A DNA stretch of 5,451 nucleotides from Pseudomonadota bacterium (lineage in GTDB: Bacteria > Pseudomonadota > Gammaproteobacteria > Acidiferrobacterales > UBA6901): positions 1 through 5,451 of the forward strand of contig JAJXUF010000197.1 in NCBI GenBank assembly GCA_021783175.1, in the 5' to 3' direction. Position numbers and translations under genes: made by a program. Below, piece after piece: positions 1-5,451 of the stretch (its first letter is position 1; every line of letters begins with the position of its first letter). The notes under the pieces are model-generated. The model saw nothing but the letters and a program-made list of their open reading frames with translations, had not been told where the DNA came from and ran no database searches.

Positions 1-770
1 TCGCATACGAAACGGTGCAGTTGTCCGACGGCGAGCTGCCTTTGCTCACGCCGATGTCGGAGGTGGCCGGATGCATGGCGGTACAGGAAGGGGCCAAATA
101 TCTGGAGAAGTTCTACGGCGGACGCGGCGTCCTTCTGGGCGGAGTCCCCGGCGTTCCGCCCGCACACGTGGTGGTGATCGGCGGCGGCGTGGTGGGCAGC
201 AACGCCGCACGAACGGCAGCCGGCCTCGGCGCCCAGGTCACCATTCTGGATCTGTCGCTGGAGCGGCTGCGTTATCTCAGCGAAGTGTTGCCGGCGAACG
301 TGCAGACGCTGTATTCGAATCGCCACAATCTGCTGGAGCAGATCGCCACGGCCGACCTGGTCATCGGCGGTGTGCTCATCCCCGGAGCGGCTGCGCCGAA
401 ACTGATACTGCGCGCAGACCTGAAGACCATGCGCGAAGGCTCTGTCATCGTGGATGTTGCGGTGGACCAGGGCGGCTGCGTCGAAACGACGCGTCCCACC
501 ACGCATCATGATCCGATCTATATCGTCGACGGAGTGGTGCATTATGCCGTGGCAAACATGCCGGGCGGGGTGCCGCGCACTTCCACCCTCGCGCTCACCA
601 ATTCGACGTTCCCCTACCTGCGGCAACTGGCCGGGAAAGGCTGGCAGCAGGCGTTGCGCGACAGTGTTCCGCTGCGTCGCGGATTGAATATCGTGGATGG
701 CAAGATAAGCTATCGCGCGGTGGCCGGCTCTTTCGGCTTGCCTTACGTTGCCGCGGACGGTTTTCTTTAG
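1..770 (+). CDS. ald: Alanine dehydrogenase, C-terminal two thirds (5' end outside window)
   Basis: Partial gene; the reading frame is open from base 3 and ends with TAG at 768-770, giving 255 visible residues of a family that is normally about 370. The GTG at 15 is an internal Val, not a start. Alanine dehydrogenase interconverts L-alanine and pyruvate plus ammonia with NAD(H) in the cytoplasm. The visible part begins at the conserved AYETVQ...[12 protein letters not shown] segment. The Rossmann NAD site follows: GGGVVG at visible residues 60-65 (bases 180-197), with the ribose-binding Asp about 20 residues later (TILD, residue 83). The catalytic-domain stretch VDVAVDQGG carries the conserved Asp at residue 155 (bases 465-467), and [16 protein letters not shown] closes the active site. 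The N-terminal substrate-binding Lys and His are outside the window. One small oddity is SEVAGCMA where many homologues have Arg for Cys. No terminator is visible after the stop. The cysK gene follows after 175 bp, and I see no functional link to it. Confidence 0.95.
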   Translation, partial: AYETVQLSDGELPLLTPMSEVAGCMAVQEGAKYLEKFYGGRGVLLGGVPGVPPAHVVVIGGGVVGSNAARTAAGLGAQVTILDLSLERLRYLSEVLPANVQTLYSNRHNLLEQIATADLVIGGVLIPGAAAPKLILRADLKTMREGSVIVDVAVDQGGCVETTRPTTHHDPIYIVDGVVHYAVANMPGGVPRTSTLALTNSTFPYLRQLAGKGWQQALRDSVPLRRGLNIVDGKISYRAVAGSFGLPYVAADGFL

Positions 771-852
771 CACGCATGAGCGAAGCCCGTGGGATGCACG
801 GCAGTCGAAGCTACCGGTACCATTTCAAGCGCAGGGTTTCCGCCAATAGAGA

Positions 853-897
853 AGCCGGTTCTAAGCTTATAACAATAGACCAGTTCATAAACCGGCT
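853..897. promoter_or_regulatory. Nested inverted repeats and -10-like hexamer upstream of cysK
   Basis: The 175-bp gap between ald and cysK holds two nested symmetric elements. The outer pair is a perfect 8-bp inverted repeat, AGCCGGTT at 853-860 and AACCGGCT at 890-897. Inside it, 858-873 is a 16-bp palindrome, GTTCTAAGCTTATAAC, with one mismatched pair. The right half of this palindrome contains TATAAC (868-873), a 5/6 match to the sigma-70 -10 box, but no convincing -35 lies 16-18 bp upstream (AATAGA at 845-850). A good -10 with a poor -35 under a palindrome would fit a regulated, activator-dependent or repressible promoter. Cysteine-biosynthesis promoters are often controlled by the LysR-type protein CysB, but I cannot match a CysB consensus here. 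The regulator is unknown and the promoter call is inference. Confidence 0.4.
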
Positions 898-933
898 GGG
901 CTTGGTTAGACTTCAGCCATCGAACATCATCAC

Positions 934-937
934 AGGA
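934..937 (+). promoter_or_regulatory. Ribosome binding site of cysK
   Basis: AGGA sits 8 bases before the ATG at 946. It fixes that ATG as the start, which also matches the N-terminus of CysK homologues (short tail, then [12 protein letters not shown]). Confidence 0.7.
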
Positions 938-945
938 AAAGTATC

Positions 946-1920
946 ATGACGAACAATTTTGCAGATAACTCACTGTCCGTCGGCCACACACCGCTCGTCC
1001 GGTTGAACCGCGTCGGTGACGGTGCCCAAGCGATCATCCTGGCAAAGATCGAAGGGCGAAATCCGGCCTATTCAGTCAAGGACCGCATCGGCGTAGCCAT
1101 GATCGACGATGCCGAGAAGCGCGGCCTGTTGGGTCCCGGCAAGGAACTCGTGGAGCCCACCAGCGGCAACACCGGCATCGCGCTGGCTTTCGTGGCGGCA
1201 GCTCGCGGTATACCGCTCACCCTGACCATGCCGGAGACCATGAGCATAGAACGACGCAAGCTGCTGGTCGCCTACGGCGCGAAACTGGTGTTGACCGAAG
1301 GTGCCAAAGGCATGAGCGGTGCAGTCGCCAAGGCCAAAGAGATCGCCGCTTCCGATTCGAAGTATGTACTGCTGCAGCAGTTCGAAAATCCGGCCAACCC
1401 GGCCATCCATGAAGCGACGACCGGTCCCGAGATATGGGATGACACGGCCGGAAAGGTCGATATCTTCATTTCGGGTGTCGGCACGGGCGGGACCATCACC
1501 GGTGTGTCGCGTTACATCAAACAGACGCGCGGCAAGGCGATCAGGTCGGTGGCGGTGGAACCTTCGGCCAGCCCGATCCTGACGCAGAAACGCGCGGGTC
1601 AGGAACTCAAACCGGGACCGCACAAGATCCAGGGTATCGGCGCTGGCTTTGTGCCCGGCGCGCTGGATCTGTCGCTGGTGGATGACATCGAGCAGGTGAG
1701 CAACGAAGACGCGGTGCTGTACGCACGCCGCCTGGCGCGGGAGGAAGGCATCGTCTCCGGCATCTCCAGCGGCGCGGCGGTGGCGGTTGCCGCGCGCCTG
1801 GCCCGAAAGGCAGAGAACGCGGGCAAGACCATCGTGGTGATATTGCCCGATTCGGGCGAGCGTTACCTGAGTTCCATCCTGTTCGAGGGATTGTTCGACG
1901 CATCGGGCATCGCGATCTAG
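946..1920 (+). CDS. cysK: Cysteine synthase A (O-acetylserine sulfhydrylase A)
   Basis: A complete 324-residue, PLP-dependent cytoplasmic enzyme that makes L-cysteine from O-acetyl-L-serine and sulfide, the last step of assimilatory cysteine synthesis. In the CysK family it also forms the cysteine synthase complex with serine acetyltransferase CysE. Length matches the E. coli protein (323). Landmarks: GHTPLVRL near residues 13-20; the Schiff-base Lys45 in SVKDR; the substrate loop TSGNTG at 72-77; [14 protein letters not shown] text ([10 protein letters not shown]) at 96-105; [10 protein letters not shown] at 146-155; the PLP phosphate loop GVGTGGT at 177-183; [14 protein letters not shown], typical of the A isoform; GISSGAA at 272-278; and LPDSGERY, with Ser303 in the usual place to contact the PLP ring nitrogen. 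No key residue is missing. The [12 protein letters not shown] and [11 protein letters not shown] wording separates it from CysM. It probably has its own regulated promoter in the gap upstream and ends at the strong terminator just downstream. Confidence 0.97.
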   Translation: MTNNFADNSLSVGHTPLVRLNRVGDGAQAIILAKIEGRNPAYSVKDRIGVAMIDDAEKRGLLGPGKELVEPTSGNTGIALAFVAAARGIPLTLTMPETMSIERRKLLVAYGAKLVLTEGAKGMSGAVAKAKEIAASDSKYVLLQQFENPANPAIHEATTGPEIWDDTAGKVDIFISGVGTGGTITGVSRYIKQTRGKAIRSVAVEPSASPILTQKRAGQELKPGPHKIQGIGAGFVPGALDLSLVDDIEQVSNEDAVLYARRLAREEGIVSGISSGAAVAVAARLARKAENAGKTIVVILPDSGERYLSSILFEGLFDASGIAI

Positions 1921-1932
1921 CCGGATATTGCA

Positions 1933-1961
1933 GTGCAAAAGGGAACGCCAGCATTTATCAT
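1933..1961 (+). promoter_or_regulatory. Possible cysM promoter inside the terminator hairpin
   Basis: TATCAT at 1956-1961 matches the sigma-70 -10 box at 5 of 6 positions and lies across the hairpin loop. A 17-bp spacer separates it from GTGCAA (1933-1938), a weak 3 of 6 match to the -35 box. A start near 1968 would give a leader of roughly 23 bases containing the cysM ribosome binding site and only half of the hairpin, so such a transcript would escape termination. This is a hypothesis based on spacing and hexamer match only. Confidence 0.25.
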
Positions 1962-1979
1962 GCTGGCGTTCCCTTTTTT
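1937..1979 (+). terminator. Strong intrinsic terminator between cysK and cysM
   Basis: AAAAGGGAACGCCAGCA (1937-1953) is perfectly complementary to TGCTGGCGTTCCCTTTT (1961-1977). An extra T1954-A1960 pair makes an 18-bp perfect stem around a 5-base loop (TTATC). Six T residues at 1974-1979 follow or overlap the base of the stem. It begins 16 bp after the cysK stop, the classic place for a rho-independent terminator. Unusually, the next gene starts only 11 bases after the last T, so the hairpin also sits directly in front of the cysM ribosome binding site. Confidence 0.92.
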
Positions 1980-1980
1980 C

Positions 1981-1984
1981 AGGA
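1981..1984 (+). promoter_or_regulatory. Ribosome binding site of cysM
   Basis: AGGA lies 6 bases before the ATG at 1991 and one base after the terminator T-tract. It supports 1991 as the start. A longer in-frame extension back to a TTG at 1928 would translate the terminator stem and has no homologous N-terminus, so I reject it. Confidence 0.7.
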
Positions 1985-1990
1985 CTGATC

Positions 1991-2878
1991 ATGTACAAGA
2001 CGCTGGACGACCATGTAGGGAATACGCCGCTGGTCAGACTCAAACGCATCCCGGGCGACACCTCGAATGTCGTGCTCGCCAAACTGGAAGGGAACAACCC
2101 GGCCGGTTCGGTGAAGGACAGGCCCGCGCTTTCCATGATCCGGCATGCCGAAGAACGCGGCGACATCAAACCGGGCGATACGCTGATCGAAGCGACCAGC
2201 GGCAATACCGGCATCGCGCTGGCGATGGCGGCAGCCATGCGCGGATACAAGATGATCCTGGTGATGCCGGAAAACCAGACCATGGAACGTCGCCAGACCA
2301 TGCGCGCGTTCGGCGCGGAACTGGTCCTTACGCCGAAAGCAGGCAGCATGGAACTGGCACGCGATACGGCGGAGAAACTTCGCGACTCGGGCAAGGGCAT
2401 CATCCTCGATCAGTTCGCCAACCCGGACAACCCGCTGGCGCATTACGAAGGTACTGCGCCGGAGATATGGCGCGACACGCAGGGCGGCATCACGCATTTC
2501 GTGAGCAGCATGGGGACGACCGGCACCATCATGGGGTGCTCGCGATTCTTCAAGGAAAAGAATCCTGCCATTCAGGTCGTCGGCGCGCAGCCGGAAGAGG
2601 GAGCGCAGATTCCAGGTATCCGCAAATGGCCGGAAGCCTATCTGCCCAGAATATACAACCCGCAGAACGTGGACAGGCTGGAGTATGTCGGGCAGCAAGA
2701 TGCAGAGGAGATGACACGCCGTCTGGCGCGCGAGGAGGGTATCTTTTGCGGCATATCGTCGGGTGGCGCGTTGAGTGTGGCAATGCGTATCTCGCAACAG
2801 GTGCGGAATGCAACGATCGTGTTCATCGTCTGCGATCGCGGTGACCGCTATCTTTCCACCGGGGTATTTCCTGCCTGA
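1991..2878 (+). CDS. cysM: Cysteine synthase B (O-acetylserine sulfhydrylase B)
   Basis: A complete 295-residue, PLP-dependent cytoplasmic enzyme. It makes cysteine from O-acetylserine and sulfide; CysM enzymes characteristically also use thiosulfate, giving S-sulfocysteine, which is then reduced to cysteine. Landmarks: GNTPLVRL at residues 10-17; Schiff-base Lys42 within EGNNPAGSVKDR; TSGNTG at 69-74; MPENQTMERR around 92-101; FANPDNPLAHY at 142-152; the phosphate loop SSMGTTGT at 172-179; QPEEG..IPGIRKWP at 200-214, a CysM hallmark with the Arg implicated in thiosulfate-type substrates; FCGISSGGA; and CDRGDRYLSTGVF at 281-293, where CysM has Asp instead of the CysK Ser. The C-terminus stops right after GVFPA, several residues shorter than the E. 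coli protein (303), which should not touch the core. A terminator directly precedes the gene. The stop is 5 bases from the next ATG, so it is probably co-transcribed with the exported-protein gene. Confidence 0.96.
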   Translation: MYKTLDDHVGNTPLVRLKRIPGDTSNVVLAKLEGNNPAGSVKDRPALSMIRHAEERGDIKPGDTLIEATSGNTGIALAMAAAMRGYKMILVMPENQTMERRQTMRAFGAELVLTPKAGSMELARDTAEKLRDSGKGIILDQFANPDNPLAHYEGTAPEIWRDTQGGITHFVSSMGTTGTIMGCSRFFKEKNPAIQVVGAQPEEGAQIPGIRKWPEAYLPRIYNPQNVDRLEYVGQQDAEEMTRRLAREEGIFCGISSGGALSVAMRISQQVRNATIVFIVCDRGDRYLSTGVFPA

Positions 2879-2883
2879 GGCGC

Positions 2884-3978
2884 ATGACGTTCCTGTCCGC
2901 ACGAACTTCAAGAACATTGGCGTGCATCCTATTGGCCGCCGCTCTCTGGATTCCACCGATTGCGTTTGGTGAAGAGATGACTGGCCAGATGCCGGAGTTG
3001 GTGGGGCCCGTACCGGAGTTGGTCGGGCCGATGCCTGAGATAGTAGGGCCTGCGCCTGAGATGGTGGGGCCGCCTGCACCGCCTGCCGTCGCAGAAGATG
3101 CCCCGAATATGCTGGATGCACCGCGTAACTATCTGTCAGGCGAGCTTGTTGGCTTGGTCAGCCACATTGATCGCTTCTTTGGCGATGACCGCCATTATCA
3201 GGAGACTAACGACAGCACATTCCTGCTGAACGTCAACCAGGTGGTGGGATACAACCCCCAGCAGCAATCGATGTTGTCGTTCATGGCCAACGTGCATCTA
3301 CCCATTGCGGAACGGAAACTGCACTTGTTGGTGGAAACGAATCCGGACAAGAACGCCGTCGTCGACCCGACGCAGATATTGCAACAGCCGCAGCAACCGA
3401 ACCAGCCTGCAGCGCAACAGCAGAGTTTCGGTGCAGCGTTGCGGTTCATGCAGCAGGAAGCCGAGCATTGGCACCTGAGCGCGGATGGGGGACTCAAATT
3501 CCAGGGATTGGGCACGACCCCTTTCGCGCGCGCGCGCGGCAGCTGGGAAGGATCGCCGCTGGAGCAATGGCACGCGAAGCTGGCGGAAACAACCTTCTGG
3601 TTCAACACCATTGGCGTCGGCGAAACGACACAGCTGGATATCGAACATAAGGTCAGCGAGAGCGTGCTGTTTCGTGCCACCAGCGTTGCCAATTGGCTCA
3701 AGAACACGCAGAACTTCGACCTGCGGCAGGACTTTTCTGTATTTGACACCCTGGACGAGCGCACCGCCGTGATGTATCAGGCAAGCGCGATCGGCGTAAG
3801 CCAGCCCGTAACGGAGGTCGTGGACTACGTCATCCTGATGCAATATCGCTACCGGCTGCATCGGAAATGGATGTTCCTGGACGTGAGCCCGCAGCTGCAT
3901 TTCCCGCGAGAAAGGGAATTCCGGCCCAGTCCGCAGTTGGCTTTGCGGCTGGAGATCATGTTCGACGAAGTGAAGTGA
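2884..3978 (+). CDS. Uncharacterised exported protein with PExVGP repeats, probable outer-membrane protein
   Basis: 364 residues; I do not recognise a named gene. The N-terminus is a Sec signal peptide: Arg7 and Arg10, a hydrophobic core at 12-27, and a likely cleavage after A27-F28-G29. Residues 36-63 are four tandem heptapeptides, (M/V/M/A)-PE(L/L/I/M)VGP, followed by a Pro/Ala-rich linker to about residue 74. The folded part opens with FFGDDRHYQETND (98-110). A Gln/Pro-rich insert (164-180) interrupts it. The rest shows alternating polar and hydrophobic stretches and ends QLALRLEIMFDEVK. That pattern resembles, from memory, a family of uncharacterised beta-rich outer-membrane proteins of gamma- and betaproteobacteria, whose motif order is FGD-R, then LP..ERR/RKL, then LRYR..W..Y/F-V-PQ. 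The mature chain has no cysteine. The start is 5 bases past the cysM stop. The only purine-rich site (GAGG, overlapping that stop) is 3 bases from the ATG, so initiation may rely on translational coupling. No terminator is visible after the stop. Confidence 0.8.
   Translation: MTFLSARTSRTLACILLAAALWIPPIAFGEEMTGQMPELVGPVPELVGPMPEIVGPAPEMVGPPAPPAVAEDAPNMLDAPRNYLSGELVGLVSHIDRFFGDDRHYQETNDSTFLLNVNQVVGYNPQQQSMLSFMANVHLPIAERKLHLLVETNPDKNAVVDPTQILQQPQQPNQPAAQQQSFGAALRFMQQEAEHWHLSADGGLKFQGLGTTPFARARGSWEGSPLEQWHAKLAETTFWFNTIGVGETTQLDIEHKVSESVLFRATSVANWLKNTQNFDLRQDFSVFDTLDERTAVMYQASAIGVSQPVTEVVDYVILMQYRYRLHRKWMFLDVSPQLHFPREREFRPSPQLALRLEIMFDEVK
2989..3072 (+). repeat. Four tandem 21-bp units encoding PExVGP heptapeptides
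   Basis: Four in-frame 21-bp units begin at 2989, 3010, 3031 and 3052. Each encodes one residue followed by PELVGP, PELVGP, PEIVGP or PEMVGP. The units differ at synonymous sites (Pro as CCG or CCT; Gly-Pro as GGGCCC, GGGCCG or GGGCCT) and in the Leu/Ile/Met codon. The heptapeptide is therefore more conserved than the DNA, which suggests an old array kept for its protein sequence rather than a fresh expansion. Confidence 0.9.
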
Positions 3979-4009
3979 GATTACGTTATTGATCCGTTGT
4001 GCGCGCCGG

Positions 4010-4516
4010 TCAATGCGTGAATAACGCTGCCGAGGCTGGCTGGCTGGCCATAACCTGTTCGATATCGGCCTGCGTCAGCGGCCCGTCGTGGTGGCCGACG
4101 AGTTTGCCTGAGGGAGAGTAGAGGAAGCTGGTGGGCATGCCTTTCATCTCGCCGAAGTCGCTGGCGATGTCCTCGTCACCCAGGACGACGGGATAGGAGA
4201 CGGATGTTTGCCGAACCGCATCCAGGACCTCCTGGTTCTTCCGGTACAGCACCGCGACCCCGATCACCAGCAAGTCCCTGTGCTGCTTCTGCAAGGTATC
4301 GAGATCCGGCATTTCCTGCAGGCAGGGCGCGCACCACGGCGCCCAGAAATTGACCAGCACCCATTTGCCCTTCTGTTCGGAGAGCCTGTAATGTACGCCG
4401 TCCTTGTCCTTCAGGTTCCAGTCATCCGCCAGGGCAACATGGGCCAAACCGAGCGAAAGCAGCAATGCCAATAGCAACTCCTTCCATCCGGCCCGCAATG
4501 TTCGTTTTGTTCGCAT
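4010..4516 (-). CDS. TlpA-like periplasmic thioredoxin-fold oxidoreductase
   Basis: 168 residues from ATG at 4516. An in-frame GTG at 4522 would add two residues, and neither start has a strong ribosome binding site (GGCGG lies 8 bases before the GTG). In the GTG numbering, a signal peptide has K/R residues at 4-14, a Leu/Ala-rich core at 16-31 and an A-L-A cleavage site after residue 32. The mature protein is a thioredoxin-fold domain of the TlpA/AhpC-TSA type: WNLKDKDGVHYRLSEQKGKWVLVNFWAPWC, active-site Cys64-Ala-Pro-Cys67, the EMP sequence after it, and cis-Pro130 in KGMPTSF. Such proteins act in the periplasm as thiol-disulfide reductants, for example in cytochrome c maturation or for secreted proteins. 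It is compact, with one domain and no extra membrane segment. It lies 36 bp downstream of the outer-membrane barrel gene on the same strand, so the two probably share a transcript. The specific client cannot be read from the sequence. Confidence 0.9.
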   Translation of the reverse strand: MRTKRTLRAGWKELLLALLLSLGLAHVALADDWNLKDKDGVHYRLSEQKGKWVLVNFWAPWCAPCLQEMPDLDTLQKQHRDLLVIGVAVLYRKNQEVLDAVRQTSVSYPVVLGDEDIASDFGEMKGMPTSFLYSPSGKLVGHHDGPLTQADIEQVMASQPASAALFTH

Positions 4517-4552
4517 GTTCACTTGTCGCGCCGCCTGTTGATTGAACCCGGG

Positions 4553-5451
4553 TTAAAAAGATTGTCGCACGCCCAGCGTCAAGGTGTAGCCCGGGGTCAA
4601 CTGCAGCGAATTGACGTTCTGATAAACCGGGATCTGGACAAATCCGTAGACCGAGGCGCCGCCGCCGACACGCACCGACACGCCGGGCGCCAGATACGCC
4701 AGCGTACCGCCGGCGTCAGGAACGCCGGTGACGGGGTCGATCGGCACGGTCACCGGCGTTCCGGTGTCGGCCTGGCGCCTGATGATATTCAGTTGCAGCA
4801 TGGGCGAGACCTTTGCGCCGAATGCGGCATAGCGGATACCGGTATTCAGCAGATAGGCATCGCCGGGGCGATAGTCCTGGTTGCCCAGCGCCTGCCTGGT
4901 TGCCACCGCGTGCTGCACGGTCCCCTGCAGGAACCAGCCGTAGGTATCGATGGTACCCGTGGTATAGCCTCCCAGGATGATGTCCGTGGAACCGGTGCCG
5001 ATCTGCAGTGCTGCATCGAGCGGCGTGCCGGCCGCGGTTCCAGTGTCGAAGTTCTTGTTGGTGCTCCCGGTAGGCAGCTTGATACCGGCGATGAAGCCGG
5101 AGGAGCGTTCGCTGGAGAGCCCGGTATAACGGCCGATTATCCTGACATCGCCGATGTTGGCATCCGAAGAAGTGGAATAACTGGAGCCCAAAGGCGCGGT
5201 CGTGCCGAAAGTGCCATGCGAGCGCATCACATAGGGAAGCATGACGCCCACGCCCCAGGTATCCTCGTTATAGATCAGCGAGGCCGTCACCGTCTGCGTC
5301 CTGGTGTAGTCCTCGACTTCTTCGCCCGCGGCCAGTTGGCGATTGATCAGCGCGGATGAGGCGGCACTCGTGCCGTAACGCTGCCTGTTCTGGTTGAGAT
5401 AGTCGTAAGACACGTCGGCGGTGAAGCCGGGCTTGCTCGAAATGCCCTGGG
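4553..5451 (-). CDS. Outer-membrane beta-barrel protein, C-terminal part (5' end outside window)
   Basis: Partial gene; the frame is open through the right edge and ends with TAA at 4553-4555, leaving 298 visible residues. A GTG at 5413 is an internal Val, since the protein reads upstream of it as KPGFTADVSYDY. The chain is rich in Gly, Thr, Ser and Tyr, has alternating beta-strand patterns and ends in Phe (TLTLGVRQSF), the usual C-terminal signal of barrels inserted by the BAM machinery. Motif order is reminiscent of the Phenol_MetA_deg/transporter-like family (Pfam PF13557): IGDVRIIGRY (visible 99-108), GIKLPTGS (122-129) and QIGTGSTDIILGG (149-161), followed by strands such as WFLQGTVQHA. 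I assign that family from memory with moderate confidence. Members are thought to be outer-membrane channels or transport-related proteins, but the substrate is unknown here. No cysteine is visible. It precedes the thioredoxin gene on the same strand and may be co-transcribed with it. Confidence 0.75.
   Translation of the reverse strand, partial: QGISSKPGFTADVSYDYLNQNRQRYGTSAASSALINRQLAAGEEVEDYTRTQTVTASLIYNEDTWGVGVMLPYVMRSHGTFGTTAPLGSSYSTSSDANIGDVRIIGRYTGLSSERSSGFIAGIKLPTGSTNKNFDTGTAAGTPLDAALQIGTGSTDIILGGYTTGTIDTYGWFLQGTVQHAVATRQALGNQDYRPGDAYLLNTGIRYAAFGAKVSPMLQLNIIRRQADTGTPVTVPIDPVTGVPDAGGTLAYLAPGVSVRVGGGASVYGFVQIPVYQNVNSLQLTPGYTLTLGVRQSF

Noticed and set aside
787..801. Small hairpin CCGTG/CACGG after ald, considered as its terminator
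   Set aside because: Only 5 bp of stem and no T-tract follow it.
1928..1990. Upstream extension of cysM to a TTG start
   Set aside because: It would translate the terminator hairpin, and the added 21 residues match no CysM N-terminus. ATG at 1991 has an AGGA at good spacing.
1072..2403. A long open frame on the minus strand opposite cysK and cysM
   Set aside because: It runs antisense through two enzymes with unmistakable family motifs and across the terminator stem. Its product has no recognisable motif and is Arg/Ser-rich, as expected from reading GC-rich codons backwards.
2914..2925. Possible lipobox (TLAC) in the signal peptide of the exported protein
   Set aside because: The -3 position is Thr rather than Leu, and the hydrophobic core continues well past the Cys. 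The A-F-G site after residue 29 is a better signal peptidase I site.
1979..3121. A second long minus-strand open frame opposite cysM and the exported-protein gene
   Set aside because: Same reasoning: it is a mirror of real codons in cysM, with no plausible start context or domain.
4545..4554. Palindrome AACCCGGGTT at the end of the barrel gene
   Set aside because: A 10-bp palindrome without a loop. On the minus strand it is not followed by a T-tract, so it is not a terminator, and it is short enough to be chance.
4523..5359. A plus-strand open frame opposite the outer-membrane barrel gene
   Set aside because: The opposite strand gives a coherent beta-barrel protein ending in Phe. This frame gives an Arg/Gly/Ala/His-rich product without motifs.

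Overview
This window looks like chromosomal DNA of a Gram-negative proteobacterium. Base composition is moderately GC-rich. Several products carry Sec signal peptides, one is a clear outer-membrane beta-barrel ending in Phe and another is probably an outer-membrane protein. The CysM wording (an IPGDTSN segment followed by AKLEGNNPAGSVKDRPALSM) reminds me of Betaproteobacteria, possibly the Gallionella/Sideroxydans/Nitrosomonas side. That placement comes from recalled family patterns, not from a search.

Layout, left to right: (1) the 3' two thirds of an alanine dehydrogenase gene (ald, + strand), cut by the window edge; (2) a 175-bp gap holding nested inverted repeats and a good -10-like hexamer; (3) cysK, cysteine synthase A (+); (4) a very strong intrinsic terminator hairpin; (5) cysM, cysteine synthase B (+), starting only about a dozen bases after the terminator T-tract; (6) six bases or fewer further on, an uncharacterised exported protein with four tandem PExVGP heptapeptides and a probable beta-rich outer-membrane domain (+). 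Facing these on the minus strand are (7) a small TlpA-like periplasmic thioredoxin and, upstream of it, (8) the C-terminal 298 residues of an outer-membrane beta-barrel, cut by the right edge.

The functional core is the cysK-cysM pair. CysK joins O-acetylserine with sulfide. CysM enzymes typically also accept thiosulfate, giving S-sulfocysteine. Having both side by side suggests cysteine synthesis from more than one sulfur source. The terminator between them means the two are probably not expressed equally: cysM must depend on read-through or on a promoter inside or just before the hairpin, and a TATCAT hexamer lies at the hairpin loop. The envelope genes on the right form two converging units with only about 31 bp between them. 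Neither the mature exported protein nor the visible part of the barrel contains cysteine, so the thioredoxin probably serves other clients.

I see no rRNA, tRNA, CRISPR array, insertion sequence or phage gene. The window reads mostly as ordinary core genome. The most interesting parts are the cysK/cysM junction, the cysK upstream region and the repeat-bearing exported protein.
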